Source: Bradyrhizobium sp. CCGB01
Lineage (GTDB): Bacteria; Pseudomonadota; Alphaproteobacteria; Rhizobiales; Xanthobacteraceae
Reading direction: 5' to 3'
DNA length: 64,000 bases
NCBI RefSeq assembly: GCF_024199795.1
Contig: NZ_JANADK010000001.1
Span: forward strand, 8,246,001-8,310,000
Below are positions 16,258 through 25,885 of the stretch, piece by piece. Under the pieces are notes generated by a model. It made no database searches. It was not told where the DNA came from and saw nothing but the letters and a program-made list of their open reading frames with translations. The translations under genes were made by a program, and so were the position numbers. Positions within the stretch are counted from its first letter, which is position 1. Each line of letters opens with the position of its first letter.

Positions 16258-16275
16258 GTTCAATAAACGTTGAAC
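16258..16275. promoter_or_regulatory. Operator 2, GTTCAA-N6-TTGAAC
   Basis: Second copy of the GTTCAA-N6-TTGAAC palindrome, 17 bp before the MFS start at 16292. At that distance it would block initiation or translation of the transporter gene. Same arms and spacer as operator 1. Confidence 0.65.
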
Positions 16276-16291
16276 ATAGGGATATCATCCA

Positions 16292-17461
16292 ATGAGCGTG
16301 TTCTGGCTGGCCTTGGCGGCCTTTGCGATCGGTACGGAAGGCTTTGTCATTGCAGGGCTTTTGCCGGCGATCGCCACGGACCTCACGATTTCGGTCTCGG
16401 CCGCCGGGCAACTCGTGACCGCCTACGCCCTCACCTATGCGGTCGGCTCGCCGATCCTGGCGGTGGCGCTCAACAACATCGATCGCCGGACCGTGCTGGC
16501 CCTGGCGCTCTCGACCTTCATCGCCGGAAATCTCGCCGCGATGGTGGCCTCCGACTACGCCCTGCTGCTGGCCTCGCGCATGTTGATGGCGCTGGGCTCC
16601 GGGCTGTGCATGCCCACCGCGCTCGCCGTATCGGTCGCCGTCGCCGCGCCCGAGCGGCGCGGCCGTGCGGTGGCGCTGGTCACGTCGGGCCTCACGGTTG
16701 CGACCGTCATCGGTGTTCCCCTCGGCAATCTGGTCGGCAGCCTGCTCGGCTGGCGCGCAACCTTCGCCATGGTGGCCCTGATCGGCGCCGTCGCGCTCGC
16801 CGGGCTTCTGCTCGGCCTGCCCAAGGGTCTGCCGCGCAACACCGCCTCGCTCAGCGAACGGCTGGCGGTGGCGCGTCACGGCCATGTCCTGACCGCGCTT
16901 CTGATCACGATTTTATGGGGGCTCGGCGGCTTCACCGTGTTCACCTATTTCGCGGTCCCGCTGCGCGGCCTCGGCTTCGATGCGACGCAAATCAGTCTTG
17001 CGCTGCTGGTGTTCGGCGGCGCGGCGGCGATCGGCAACCTGCTCGGCGGCATCCTGGCCGACCGGCTCGGGACGCTCGCCACCGCCGCCCTCGGCCTCGC
17101 CGGCATGGCCAGCGCCCTGATCCTGCATTCGCTGGTCCTGAAGCTGATGCCCGGACAGGCCCATTACGCGGTGCTGGGCGCGATCTTCCTCTGGGGCATC
17201 TCGGGATGGGCGTTCTATCCGGCCCAGATCGCCAGCATCATCCGGATCGAGCCGCAGGCCTCGATGATCGCGCTCTCGCTCAACGCCTCCGCCATGTATC
17301 TCGGCTTCGCCATCGGCGGGGCCCTGGGCGGCGCGGTGCTGGCCACCCTCTCGCCGACCGACCTTGGCTGGATCGGCGGATCGAGCGTTGCGGCCTCGCT
17401 GCTGGTGCACCTCGCCCGTGGCTGGCAGGCACGGCCAAAACCCGTCAAAATTGCCGGTTGA
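16292..17461 (+). CDS. MFS transporter (DHA1-type efflux permease)
   Basis: 389 aa with about 12 transmembrane segments. 'FAIGTEGFVIAGLLPAIATDLTISVSAAGQLVTAYALTYAVGSP' is the start of the arabinose-efflux/YdhP-like DHA1 group, and 'GVPLGNLVGSLLGWRATF' is the motif C region expected of antiporters. It sits in the inner membrane and likely exports a small molecule by proton exchange. Expression is probably controlled by the divergent ArsR protein through two operators. The substrate is unknown. Confidence 0.87.
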   Translation: MSVFWLALAAFAIGTEGFVIAGLLPAIATDLTISVSAAGQLVTAYALTYAVGSPILAVALNNIDRRTVLALALSTFIAGNLAAMVASDYALLLASRMLMALGSGLCMPTALAVSVAVAAPERRGRAVALVTSGLTVATVIGVPLGNLVGSLLGWRATFAMVALIGAVALAGLLLGLPKGLPRNTASLSERLAVARHGHVLTALLITILWGLGGFTVFTYFAVPLRGLGFDATQISLALLVFGGAAAIGNLLGGILADRLGTLATAALGLAGMASALILHSLVLKLMPGQAHYAVLGAIFLWGISGWAFYPAQIASIIRIEPQASMIALSLNASAMYLGFAIGGALGGAVLATLSPTDLGWIGGSSVAASLLVHLARGWQARPKPVKIAG

Positions 17462-17544
17462 TGGGCGTTTTTCGGGGTTTCGCCGCCCCGGAATCTGGTC
17501 TAAGACCCACCCGCGCGCGAGGGAGACCCCGCGCTCTCGCACAA

Positions 17545-17574
17545 GGGGACGCGCGGCAAGCGCGCCCTTTTTTT
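17545..17574 (+). terminator. Rho-independent terminator between MFS gene and carB
   Basis: GCGCG-GCAAG-CGCGC stem at 17551-17565 is followed by CC and a run of seven T. It lies after the MFS stop and 28 bp before the carB ATG, so carB must have a promoter between or be subject to read-through or attenuation. Confidence 0.6.
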
Positions 17575-17602
17575 GTGCCCAGATTCCAGCCCGCGAGCGG
17601 TG

Positions 17603-20600
17603 ATGCCTAAACGTACCGACATCTCGACCATCCTGATCATTGGCGCCGGTCCCATCGTGATCGGCCAGGCCTGCGAGTTCGACTATTCGGGCACCCAGGC
17701 GGTGAAGACGCTGAAGGAAGAGGGCTATCGCATCGTCCTCGTCAATTCCAACCCGGCCACCATCATGACCGATCCGGAATTGGCCGATGCGACCTATATC
17801 GAGCCGATCACGCCCGAGATCGTCGCCAAGATCATCGAGAAGGAACGTCACGTCATTCCCGGCGGCTTCGCGCTGCTGCCGACCATGGGCGGACAGACCG
17901 CGCTGAACTGCGCACTGTCGCTGCGCCGGCAGGGCACGCTGGAGAAGTTTGACGTCGAGATGATCGGCGCCACCGCGGACGCGATCGACAAGGCCGAGGA
18001 TCGCCAGCTGTTCCGCGAGGCCATGACCAAGATCGGGCTCGAGACGCCGAAGTCGCGGCTCGCCAACGCCTCCGACCTGAAGAAGTCCTTCCGCGACAAG
18101 TACCAGGCGGAGCGCGCGAAGGCGTCCGGTGCGGAGCTCGCAGAGCTCGAGCGGCAGTGGACGCTCGGCGAAAGCGACCGCCGCAAGCGCTATCAGGATC
18201 ATGCGCTGGGACAGGCGCTGATGGCACTGTCCGAGATCGGCCTGCCCGCGATCATCCGCCCCTCTTTCACGATGGGCGGCACCGGCGGCGGCATTGCCTA
18301 CAACAAGGAAGAGTTCCTCGACATCATCGAGCGCGGCCTGGACGCGTCTCCGACCAACGAAGTGCTGATCGAGGAATCCGTACTCGGCTGGAAAGAGTAC
18401 GAGATGGAGGTCGTGCGCGACAAGAAGGACAATTGCATCATCGTCTGCTCGATCGAGAACCTCGATCCGATGGGCGTGCACACGGGTGATTCCATCACGG
18501 TCGCGCCGGCGCTGACGCTGACCGACAAGGAATACCAGATCATGCGCGACGCCTCGCTGGCGGTGCTGCGCGAGATCGGCGTCGAGACCGGCGGCTCCAA
18601 CGTGCAGTTCGGCGTCAATCCCGAAGACGGCCGCATGGTCGTGATCGAGATGAACCCGCGCGTGTCGCGCTCCTCCGCGTTGGCCTCGAAGGCCACCGGC
18701 TTTCCGATCGCAAAGGTCGCCGCCAAGCTCGCGGTCGGCTACACGCTGGACGAAATCGCCAACGACATCACCGGCGGCGCCACGCCGGCCTCCTTTGAGC
18801 CGACCATCGACTACGTCGTCACCAAGGTGCCGCGTTTCGCCTTCGAGAAATTCCCCGGCGCTTCCACCACGCTGACCACGTCCATGAAGTCGGTCGGCGA
18901 AGTCATGGCGATCGGCCGCACCTTCCAGGAAAGCCTTCAGAAGGCCTTGCGCGGGCTCGAAACCGGCCTCACCGGCCTCGACGAGATCGAGATCGAGGGT
19001 CTCGGCCAGCACGACGACAAGAACGCGATCCGCGCCGCGCTCGGCACGCCGACGCCGAACCGCATCCTTCAGGTCGCCCAGGCCATGCGGCTCGGCTGGA
19101 CCAACGAGGAGATCTTCAACTCCTGCAAGATCGATCCGTGGTTCCTCAGCGAGATGCGCGGCATCGTCGACATGGAGCAGAAGGTCCGGAAGAACGGCCT
19201 GCCGGGCAACGCCTTCGGCATGCGCACGCTCAAGGCCATGGGCTTTTCCGATGCGCGGCTCGCCGTGCTCGCCGAGACGACGGAAGCCGAGGTGACCGCC
19301 AAGCGCCACGCGCTCGGCGTTCGTCCGGTCTACAAGCGCATCGACACCTGCGCGGCCGAATTCGCTTCGCCCACCGCCTACATGTATTCGACCTATGAGG
19401 CGCTGTTTGCAGGCGCACCTGCGGACGAGAGCTCGCCGTCGGACAAGAAGAAGGTCATCATCCTCGGCGGCGGGCCCAATCGTATCGGCCAGGGCATCGA
19501 GTTCGACTATTGCTGCTGCCATGCCTGCTTCGCGCTGCATGACGCCGGCTACGAATCCATCATGGTCAACTGCAACCCGGAGACGGTGTCGACCGACTAC
19601 GACACCGCCGACCGGCTCTATTTCGAGCCGCTCACCGCCGAGGACGTGCTGGAGATCATCGCGAAGGAGCGCTCGAACGGCACGCTGCACGGCGTGATCG
19701 TGCAGTTCGGCGGCCAGACTCCGCTGAAGCTGGCGCGTGCGCTGGAAGCCGCCGAAGTGCCGATCCTCGGCACCTCGCCCGACGCCATCGACCTTGCCGA
19801 AGACCGCGACCGCTTCAAGCGCGTGCTCGACAAGCTCCGGCTGAAGCAGCCGAAGAACGGCATCGCCTATTCGGTCGAGCAGGCAAGACTCGTCTCCGCC
19901 GATCTCGGCCTGCCGCTGGTGGTGCGACCGTCCTACGTGCTCGGCGGCCGCGCGATGCAGATCATCCGCGAGGAGAACCAGCTCAACGACTATCTGCTCG
20001 GCACGCTGCCCGAGCTGGTGCCGGCCGACGTCAAGGCGCGCTATCCGAACGACAAGACCGGGCAGATCAACACCGTGCTCGGCAAGAACCCGCTGCTGTT
20101 CGACCGCTATCTGTCCGACGCGACCGAGATCGACGTCGATTGCCTCTGCGACGGCAAGGACACCTTCATCGTCGGCATCATGGAGCACATCGAGGAAGCC
20201 GGCATCCATTCCGGCGACAGCGCCTGCTCGCTGCCGCCGCACTCGCTCGAGCCTGAGATGATCGAGGAGCTGGAGCGGCAGACGCGTGAGCTGGCGCTCG
20301 GGCTCGACGTCGTCGGCCTGATGAACGTGCAGTACGCGATCAAGGACGGCGAGATCTACGTGCTCGAAGTCAACCCGCGCGCCTCGCGCACGGTGCCCTT
20401 CGTCGCCAAGGTGGTCGGCACGCCGGTCGCCAAGATCGCGGCGCGCATCATGGCCGGCGAGAAGCTCGCCGACTTCAAGCTGAAGAAGGCGGACTTCAAG
20501 CATGTCGGCGTGAAGGAATCGGTGTTTCCGTTCGCACGCTTCCCCGGCGTCGACACGGTGCTCGGCCCCGAGATGCGCTCGACCGGCGAGGTCATGGGCA

Positions 20601-21067
20601 TCGACAGCTCCTTCGCGGTCGCATTCGCCAAGAGCCAGCTCGGCGGCGGCACGCGGGTGCCGCGCAAGGGCACTGTGTTCGTCTCGGTTCGCGAGAGCGA
20701 CAAGACGCGCATCGCCGAGGCCGTTCGCGAATTGCATTCGCTCGGCTTCAAGGTGCTGGCGACATCGGGTACGGCACGCTTCCTGACCGACCAGGGCATC
20801 CCGACCGAGAAGGTGAACAAGGTGCTGGAGGGGCGGCCGCACATCGTCGATGCCATCACCAATGGCGACGTCCAGCTCGTCCTCAACACCACCGAAGGCC
20901 CGCAGGCGCTCGCCGACAGCCGTTCGCTGCGGCGCGCGGCCCTCTTGCATAAAGTGCCGTATTACACCACTCTTTCCGGGGCCGTGGCGGCCGCGCAGGG
21001 CATCCGCGCCTATCTGGGCGGGGACCTTGAGGTTCGTACCCTGCAGAGCTACTTTTCGGAAACCTGA
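17603..21067 (+). CDS. carB: Carbamoyl-phosphate synthase large subunit
   Basis: 1154 aa. Uses ammonia from CarA, bicarbonate and two ATP to make carbamoyl phosphate. Two homologous ATP-grasp halves are visible ('[21 protein letters not shown]' in the first, '[20 protein letters not shown]' in the second), with an oligomerisation region between and a C-terminal MGS-like allosteric domain ('[37 protein letters not shown]'). It is longer than the enterobacterial protein, as in other rhizobia. Start at 17603 ([16 protein letters not shown]) matches the family; the upstream ten codons do not. A strong antisense frame of over 1,300 codons is a shadow of its codon use. Confidence 0.97.
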   Translation: MPKRTDISTILIIGAGPIVIGQACEFDYSGTQAVKTLKEEGYRIVLVNSNPATIMTDPELADATYIEPITPEIVAKIIEKERHVIPGGFALLPTMGGQTALNCALSLRRQGTLEKFDVEMIGATADAIDKAEDRQLFREAMTKIGLETPKSRLANASDLKKSFRDKYQAERAKASGAELAELERQWTLGESDRRKRYQDHALGQALMALSEIGLPAIIRPSFTMGGTGGGIAYNKEEFLDIIERGLDASPTNEVLIEESVLGWKEYEMEVVRDKKDNCIIVCSIENLDPMGVHTGDSITVAPALTLTDKEYQIMRDASLAVLREIGVETGGSNVQFGVNPEDGRMVVIEMNPRVSRSSALASKATGFPIAKVAAKLAVGYTLDEIANDITGGATPASFEPTIDYVVTKVPRFAFEKFPGASTTLTTSMKSVGEVMAIGRTFQESLQKALRGLETGLTGLDEIEIEGLGQHDDKNAIRAALGTPTPNRILQVAQAMRLGWTNEEIFNSCKIDPWFLSEMRGIVDMEQKVRKNGLPGNAFGMRTLKAMGFSDARLAVLAETTEAEVTAKRHALGVRPVYKRIDTCAAEFASPTAYMYSTYEALFAGAPADESSPSDKKKVIILGGGPNRIGQGIEFDYCCCHACFALHDAGYESIMVNCNPETVSTDYDTADRLYFEPLTAEDVLEIIAKERSNGTLHGVIVQFGGQTPLKLARALEAAEVPILGTSPDAIDLAEDRDRFKRVLDKLRLKQPKNGIAYSVEQARLVSADLGLPLVVRPSYVLGGRAMQIIREENQLNDYLLGTLPELVPADVKARYPNDKTGQINTVLGKNPLLFDRYLSDATEIDVDCLCDGKDTFIVGIMEHIEEAGIHSGDSACSLPPHSLEPEMIEELERQTRELALGLDVVGLMNVQYAIKDGEIYVLEVNPRASRTVPFVAKVVGTPVAKIAARIMAGEKLADFKLKKADFKHVGVKESVFPFARFPGVDTVLGPEMRSTGEVMGIDSSFAVAFAKSQLGGGTRVPRKGTVFVSVRESDKTRIAEAVRELHSLGFKVLATSGTARFLTDQGIPTEKVNKVLEGRPHIVDAITNGDVQLVLNTTEGPQALADSRSLRRAALLHKVPYYTTLSGAVAAAQGIRAYLGGDLEVRTLQSYFSET

Positions 21068-21110
21068 TCGCTAGCGGCGGTGAAGCCTCCGCTAAGTGAT
21101 TGGCAATGAA

Positions 21111-21147
21111 GCCACAATGGCCGCAGGAACTGTCCGGCCATTGTGGC
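21111..21147 (+). terminator. Stem-loop after carB
   Basis: GCCACAATGGCC (21111) pairs with GGCCATTGTGGC (ending 21147), a perfect 12-bp stem with a 13-nt loop. No long T run follows (GGTTCTGTTCC), so this may be a processing or Rho-dependent site instead. A smaller hairpin AGCGG/CCGCT lies at 21073-21093. Confidence 0.45.
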
Positions 21148-21280
21148 GGTTCTGTTCCGTTGCCAAGCCCATATCTGTCAGCTTCGGCGGCCCCATGCGT
21201 TGGGCTCCGGAAGACCGACGAATCAAGGTTGCGGCGCCCATCTGCTTTCTGGGGCGCACGATCGAAGGACGAGAGAGAAG

Positions 21281-21754
21281 ATGGAAAAGGTTCCGATGAC
21301 TTCGGCCGGATTTGCCGCGCTCGGGGAAGAATTGAAGAAGCGCCAGTCCGAGGACCGTCCGCGCATCATCGAGCATATCGCGGAAGCGCGTTCGCACGGC
21401 GACCTGTCGGAGAACGCGGAATATCATGCCGCGAAGGAAGAGCAGTCCCACAATGAAGGCCGCATCGCCGAGCTCGAGGACAAGCTCGCGCGCGCCGACA
21501 TCATCGATATTTCCAAGCTGTCCGGCGACACCATCAAGTTCGGCGCCACCGTGACGCTGGTCGACGAGGACACCGAGAAGAAGACGGTGTGGCAGATCGT
21601 CGGCGAGGTCGAGGCCGACGCCAAGAAGGGCCGCATCTCCATCACCTCGCCGCTCGCGCGCGCGCTGATCGGCAAGAAGAAGGGTTCGACCGTCGAGGTC
21701 AACGCCCCCGGCGGCGCCAAGGCGTATGAGATCACCAAGGTGGAGTGGCGGTAA
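21281..21754 (+). CDS. greA: Transcription elongation factor GreA
   Basis: 157 aa, the standard length. The N-terminal coiled coil '[50 protein letters not shown]' includes the acidic tip DLSENAEY that enters the RNA polymerase secondary channel and stimulates cleavage of backtracked RNA. The C-terminal FKBP-like domain has '[23 protein letters not shown]'. The start at 21281 is preceded by GAGAGAAG. It is downstream of carB and is closed by a strong terminator. Confidence 0.97.
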   Translation: MEKVPMTSAGFAALGEELKKRQSEDRPRIIEHIAEARSHGDLSENAEYHAAKEEQSHNEGRIAELEDKLARADIIDISKLSGDTIKFGATVTLVDEDTEKKTVWQIVGEVEADAKKGRISITSPLARALIGKKKGSTVEVNAPGGAKAYEITKVEWR

Positions 21755-21786
21755 GGATTTGCCGCTGCGCGTGACGTCTAGAAAAA

Positions 21787-21812
21787 GGCCGCGCGGTGCG
21801 CGGCCTCTTTTG
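21787..21812 (+). terminator. Rho-independent terminator of greA
   Basis: GGCCGCGC-GGT-GCGCGGCC stem (8 bp) followed by TCTTTTGT, starting 32 bp after the greA stop. Confidence 0.85.
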
Positions 21813-21888
21813 TGTCTGGGTGCTTTTGACCTCGCCCCTCTCGTCGCTGCGAGCGCAGCGCTGCGTCCGGAGCCGAGAGCGGAGCGAG

Positions 21889-22368
21889 TTAACGCCGCCC
21901 CTTCACGTCCAGCGGCACCGCGGCCTCGTATTTCGAGTTATGCAGCACCAGCGAGGTCCGCACGTTGCGCACATGCGGCGCGGCGGTCAGGTGGGTGACG
22001 AAATCCTGGAAGGTCGCCATGTCGGGGGCGACGCATTTCAGGATGAAATCGACCTCGCCCGACAGCATCCAGCATTCCCGCACCAGCGGCTCGGCGCGGA
22101 CGAACTCCTCGAAGGCGCGCAAATCCGCCTCGGCCTGGCTGGACAAGTGCACGGCGGCGAACACAGTGACGTCGAAGCCGAGCTTGCGGGCGTCCAGGAG
22201 GCCGCGATAGCCGTGGATATACCCCTCCTCCTCCAGCGCCCGGACGCGGCGCAGGCAAGGTGGCGGCGAGATGCCGACGCGCTTGGCCAGCTCGACATTG
22301 GTGATTCGACCGTCGGCCTGGATCTCGGTGAGAATCTTCAGGTCGATCTCGTCTAGGTTCCGCGACAC
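21889..22368 (-). CDS. Lrp/AsnC-family transcriptional regulator
   Basis: 159 aa from the GTG at 22368, chosen because AGGAG lies upstream and because the longer frame would run through the GCGCAAT operator cluster. 'LDEIDLKILTEIQADGRITNVELAKRVGISPPPCLRRVRALEEEGYI' is the Lrp HTH; the C-terminal RAM domain ('AFEEFVRAEPLVRECWMLSGEVDFILKC') binds effector amino acids. It is divergent from trxB, with three GCGCAAT half-sites in the gap, so it probably autoregulates and may act on trxB. Confidence 0.87.
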   Translation of the reverse strand: MSRNLDEIDLKILTEIQADGRITNVELAKRVGISPPPCLRRVRALEEEGYIHGYRGLLDARKLGFDVTVFAAVHLSSQAEADLRAFEEFVRAEPLVRECWMLSGEVDFILKCVAPDMATFQDFVTHLTAAPHVRNVRTSLVLHNSKYEAAVPLDVKGRR

Positions 22369-22442
22369 GTGATTGGAACTCCTGGCCTTTGCGGCGGTAT
22401 TGGTGGGTTTGCCGCAATCCTCATAGCCAGTCCGCAGCGATT

Positions 22443-22471
22443 GCGCAATTTTATTGCGCGTGCAGCGCAAT
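22443..22471. promoter_or_regulatory. GCGCAAT operator cluster upstream of lrp-type gene
   Basis: GCGCAAT-TTT-ATTGCGC (22443-22459) is a perfect inverted repeat with 7-bp arms, and a third GCGCAAT half-site lies at 22465-22471. It is 75 bp upstream of the GTG of the Lrp gene and in the shared promoter region with trxB. Lrp-family proteins often bind several phased half-sites. Confidence 0.55.
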
Positions 22472-22633
22472 CGACTTTTGTTCCCTGTTGGAAAAATCCG
22501 CCGACAGGGAATGCAATTCTTGCATAGCTCACCAGAAGGCTTAGATTAGCTCTGATATTTCAGCGCCTCCGCGAGGCCTCCCGGCACGTTCCGCGCCCGC
22601 GCTGCAAATCCCCCGTGAAAGGCGTCCATCGAA

Positions 22634-23599
22634 ATGTCCGCTCCTGTTCATGCAAAGGTCGTGATTATTGGCTCCGGCCCCGCCGGCTACACGGCGGCGA
22701 TCTACGCCGCGCGCGCGATGCTCGAGCCGATCCTGATCCAGGGCATCCAGCCGGGCGGTCAGCTCACCATCACCACAGACGTCGAGAACTATCCGGGCTT
22801 CGCCGACGTGATCCAGGGCCCGTGGCTGATGGAGCAGATGGAGAAGCAGGCGCTTCACGTCGGCACCCAGATCAAGACCGATCTGGTGGTCAAGCTCGAT
22901 ACCACGCAGCGGCCGTTCCGCCTCACCTGCGATAGCGGCGACGTCTATCTCGCCGACGCCGTCATCCTCGCCACCGGCGCCCAGGCGCGCTGGCTCGGGC
23001 TGCCGTCCGAAGGGAAATTCCAGGGCGGCGGCGTGTCGGCCTGCGCCACCTGCGACGGCTTCTTCTACCGCGGCAAGGAAGTCGTGGTGGTCGGCGGCGG
23101 CAATACGGCGGTCGAGGAAGCCCTGTACCTCACCAACCATGCCTCGCAGGTCACCATCGTGCACCGTCGCGATCACTTCCGCGCCGAGCGCATCCTGCAG
23201 GAGCGTCTGTTCAAGCACCCGAAGATCAAGGTGGTCTGGGACTCGGCGGTCGACGAGATCTGCGGCACCGAGAACCCGAACAAGGTCACCCATGTGCGAC
23301 TGAAGAACGTCAAGACCGGTGCCTTGACCGATGTGCGGACCGACGGCGTCTTCATCGCCATCGGACACGCACCGGCGACCGAGCTCGTGAAGGGCCAAGT
23401 CAAGCTCAAGCCCTCGGGCTATGTCGAGGTCGCACCGAACTCGACCGCGACCTCGGTGCCCGGCCTGTTCGCCGCCGGCGACGTCGCCGACGAGACCTAT
23501 CGCCAGGCCGTCACGGCCGCCGGCCTCGGCTGCATGGCAGCACTCGAAGCCGAACGTTTCCTGGCCCTGCGCGCCAGCGAGCGCGCCGCAGCGGAATAA
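22634..23599 (+). CDS. trxB: Thioredoxin reductase
   Basis: 321 aa. FAD motif 'VVIIGSGPAGYTAAIYAARA', redox pair CATC (Cys137, Cys140), NADPH-binding 'VVVVGGGNTAVEEALYLTNHA' and the terminal FAD motif 'VPGLFAAGDVADETYRQAVTAAGLGC' are all present. Reduces thioredoxin with NADPH. The start at 22634 has a weak upstream site (CATCGAA). Its stop is only 4 bp from the next ATG, a LysR regulator, so the two are co-transcribed. Confidence 0.96.
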   Translation: MSAPVHAKVVIIGSGPAGYTAAIYAARAMLEPILIQGIQPGGQLTITTDVENYPGFADVIQGPWLMEQMEKQALHVGTQIKTDLVVKLDTTQRPFRLTCDSGDVYLADAVILATGAQARWLGLPSEGKFQGGGVSACATCDGFFYRGKEVVVVGGGNTAVEEALYLTNHASQVTIVHRRDHFRAERILQERLFKHPKIKVVWDSAVDEICGTENPNKVTHVRLKNVKTGALTDVRTDGVFIAIGHAPATELVKGQVKLKPSGYVEVAPNSTATSVPGLFAAGDVADETYRQAVTAAGLGCMAALEAERFLALRASERAAAE

Positions 23600-23603
23600 G
23601 ATC

Positions 23604-24527
23604 ATGCCTCGAACACGCGACGGATTTACGGATATGGATTGGGACAAGCTGAAGGTGTTTCACGCGGCGGCGGAAGCGGGCAGCTTCACGCATGCGGGCG
23701 AGCAGCTCGGCCTGTCGCAATCGGCGGTGTCGCGCCAGGTCTCGGCGCTGGAGCAGGAGCTCTCGGTCTCGCTGTTCCACCGCCACGCCCGCGGCCTGAT
23801 CCTCACCGAGCAGGGCGACCTCCTGTTCCGCACCGCGCATGACGTGTTCATGCAGCTGCAGGCGGCGCGCGCCAAGCTGACCGACAGCCGCGAGCGGCCG
23901 AGCGGCGACCTCAAGATCACGACCACGCCCGGCGTCGGCATCAACTGGCTGATCCCGCGGCTCGGCGAATTCACCGCGCTCTATCCGGAGATCCGGATCT
24001 CGCTGATCGTCACCGACGAGGAGCTCGACCTGTCGATGCGCGAGGCGGACGTCGCGATCCGCACCCGCAAGCCGACGCAGCCGGATCTGATTCAGCGCAA
24101 GCTATTCGCGATGGGCTTCCACGCCTATTGCTCGCCTGATTACATCAAGCGCTTCGGCACGCCGCGCACGCTCGAGGAGCTCGACTCCCACCGCATCATC
24201 ACGCTCTCCGACGGCAGCTTCGCGCCGCACTTGCAGAACCGCAACTGGCTGATCGAAGCGGGACGCAACGGCTCGGGCCCGCGCGAAGCCTACTTCAAGG
24301 TCAACAACATCCTCGGCCTCGTCCGCGCCTGCCAGCAGGGCCTCGGCATCGCCGCGCTGCCGGATTATCTGATCGAAGAACAGAGCCGCCTCGTGCAGCT
24401 GTTCGGAGAATCGGATTCGATCCAGCTCGACACCTATTTCGTCTATCCCGAGGAGTTGAAGACGGTCGCACGCGTGCAGGTGTTCCGCGACTTCGTGGTG
24501 AGCAAGGCGCAGCGCTGGCCGTCCTGA
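23604..24527 (+). CDS. LysR-family transcriptional regulator
   Basis: 307 aa. LysR HTH 'MDWDKLKVFHAAAEAGSFTHAGEQLGLSQSAVSRQVSALEQELSVSLFHRHARGLILTEQG' then a substrate-binding domain ('GDLKITTTPGVGINWLIPRLGEFTALYPEIRISLIVTDEELDLSMREADVAIR'). Starts 4 bp after trxB; an internal ATG at 23634 is an alternative start. LysR genes are usually divergent from their targets, so this co-directional coupling to trxB is less common. The effector is unknown. Confidence 0.88.
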   Translation: MPRTRDGFTDMDWDKLKVFHAAAEAGSFTHAGEQLGLSQSAVSRQVSALEQELSVSLFHRHARGLILTEQGDLLFRTAHDVFMQLQAARAKLTDSRERPSGDLKITTTPGVGINWLIPRLGEFTALYPEIRISLIVTDEELDLSMREADVAIRTRKPTQPDLIQRKLFAMGFHAYCSPDYIKRFGTPRTLEELDSHRIITLSDGSFAPHLQNRNWLIEAGRNGSGPREAYFKVNNILGLVRACQQGLGIAALPDYLIEEQSRLVQLFGESDSIQLDTYFVYPEELKTVARVQVFRDFVVSKAQRWPS

Positions 24528-24701
24528 TTTCCGCATGTCTGACATGCGGCCTCGGCTGTTGCTGCATGCCGCTCGTCAAGCTCATACTGCTTGCACGCTG
24601 AGCCTTCGCGTTGCGCATTTGTCCCCCTCCTCCAGTGGCGCGGGAGTTCAGTAATCCCTCTTGGAAGGTGATTGTGTCGGCCTCACGTGGCCAATACCTT
24701 A

Positions 24702-24730
24702 AGCCGGGCCCTCTGGGTCCGGCTTTTTTT
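24702..24730 (+). terminator. Strong Rho-independent terminator
   Basis: AGCCGGGCCC-TCT-GGGTCCGGCT is a 10-bp stem with one G-T pair and a 3-nt loop, followed by seven T. It is 175 bp after the LysR stop and could end either the trxB-lysR transcript or a small RNA encoded in this gap. Confidence 0.85.
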
Positions 24731-24762
24731 CTGCCCTGTTCGGCCTTCGCGTTCCGCGTGTA

Positions 24763-24791
24763 TTGACAGTTCCACGCATACCCCGCATCAT
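24763..24791 (+). promoter_or_regulatory. Sigma70-like promoter before the DapA-family gene
   Basis: Consensus -35 TTGACA at 24763-24768, 17-bp spacer, -10-like CATCAT at 24786-24791. It lies between the first terminator and two further hairpins, so transcripts from it would meet the hairpins before the DapA gene. Confidence 0.5.
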
Positions 24792-24831
24792 TTACGAATG
24801 ATCACGAAGTCGTGCGCAATCGTCTCGAAAA

Positions 24832-24933
24832 AAGGCCCCCATCCCGGGGCCTCGGATTTTTGCGCGCGCTAGTACAACTTCGTCATCGCAAGCAAATCCC
24901 GAAAACCCCGCCGCCTGGACGGGGTTTTTTCAT
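24832..24933 (+). terminator. Two tandem terminator hairpins before the DapA-family gene
   Basis: The first is AGGCCCC-(CATCCC)-GGGGCCT followed by CGGATTTTT; the second is AAAACCCCG-(CCGCCTGGA)-CGGGGTTTTTT. Both lie downstream of the TTGACA promoter and upstream of the gene at 24977, so they could attenuate it or close a short independent RNA. Confidence 0.7.
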
Positions 24934-24976
24934 GTGCCCTCCGTCTCAGGTTTTTTTCCCGAGAAGGAGATGGAAT

Positions 24977-25885
24977 ATGACCGGACTACAGGAACATTTG
25001 CACGGGCTGTGGCTGCCGCTGGTGACGCCGTTTCAGGGCGGCGCGCTCGACGAGAAGTCGCTGCGGCGGCTGACACGGCACTACAGCGCACAGGCCGTCG
25101 ACGGCTTCATCCTGGGGGCGACCTCCGGCGAAGGCATGACGCTGCGCGAGGCCGAGCTCGAGCGGCTCGTCGCCATCGTGCGCGACGAGATGGCGGCGGG
25201 CCGCCGAAGCTTGCCGATCTGCCTCGGGCTGTCAGGCGCGGATACGTCGCGGCTGAAGGATCGCCTCGACGAGACCGCGGACTGGCCGATCGACGGTTAT
25301 CTGATCGCAAGCCCCTATTATGTGCGGCCCTCGCAGCGCGGCCTGTCAGCGCATTTCGAGGCGCTCGCCGATCACGCCGCCTGGCCGATCGCGCTCTACA
25401 ACATCCCCTATCGCACCTCGGTGAACATCACCAACCAGACCATGCTGCGGCTCGCCGAGCATCCAAACATCATCGGGCTGAAGGACTGCGGCGCGAGCCG
25501 TGAGCAATCCATCGCGTTGCTGCGTGACCGGCCGAAGGGCTTTCGCGTGCTCACCGGCGAGGATGCGAACTATTTCGAGGCACTCACCGACGGCGCCGAC
25601 GGCGGCATCGTGCTGTCGGCGCATGTCGAGACCGCGACGTTTGCGGCGGTGTATGCCGAGGTGAAGCGCGGCAATTACGATGCGGCGCAGGCGCGCTGGC
25701 ACGAGGTCGCCGAACTGACGCGGCTGTTGTTCACCGAGCCGAGCCCGGCGCCGGCGAAGTACTGGCTGTGGCGGTGCGGCCTCATCGACAGCCCCGAAGT
25801 GCGCCTGCCGATGGTCGAGATCGGCAGCGAGCTCGCGGCGACGATCGACCGCGAGATCGAGCGGCGGATGAAAGTCGCGGCGTAG
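24977..25885 (+). CDS. Dihydrodipicolinate synthase family lyase (DapA superfamily)
   Basis: 302 aa. Class I aldolase of the DapA/NAL family with Schiff-base Lys169 in 'IIGLKDCGAS', the general-acid Tyr in 'ALYNIPYRT' and the substrate loop 'GATSGEGMTL'. The start is set by AAGGAG at 24964. True lysine-pathway DapA proteins share these residues, so both a biosynthetic role and a catabolic 2-keto-acid aldolase role are possible; no other lysine gene is adjacent. The leader carries two terminator-like hairpins. Confidence 0.8.
   Translation: MTGLQEHLHGLWLPLVTPFQGGALDEKSLRRLTRHYSAQAVDGFILGATSGEGMTLREAELERLVAIVRDEMAAGRRSLPICLGLSGADTSRLKDRLDETADWPIDGYLIASPYYVRPSQRGLSAHFEALADHAAWPIALYNIPYRTSVNITNQTMLRLAEHPNIIGLKDCGASREQSIALLRDRPKGFRVLTGEDANYFEALTDGADGGIVLSAHVETATFAAVYAEVKRGNYDAAQARWHEVAELTRLLFTEPSPAPAKYWLWRCGLIDSPEVRLPMVEIGSELAATIDREIERRMKVAA

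Larger units (their letters stand above)
24528..24976 (+). other. Gene-free gap with stacked terminators and a TTGACA promoter
   Basis: 449 bp between the LysR gene and the DapA-family gene. It holds three T-tailed hairpins (listed separately) and one good sigma70-like promoter. The first 170 bp contain several short hairpins, for example GGCC-TCACGT-GGCC at 24679, and could be a small RNA ending in the first terminator, but no known RNA family is recognised. A 24-codon ORF starts at 24798 and is probably a chance frame over a terminator. Confidence 0.5.

Noticed and set aside
16913..20950. Antisense open frame of 1345 codons over carB
   Set aside because: It runs fully opposite to carB, whose motifs are intact, and its translation is Arg/Asp/Ala-rich with no known fold. 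It is a high-GC shadow.
24798..24872. 24-codon ORF as a leader peptide
   Set aside because: The frame covers a terminator hairpin, has no ribosome-binding site and no run of a single amino acid as in attenuators.
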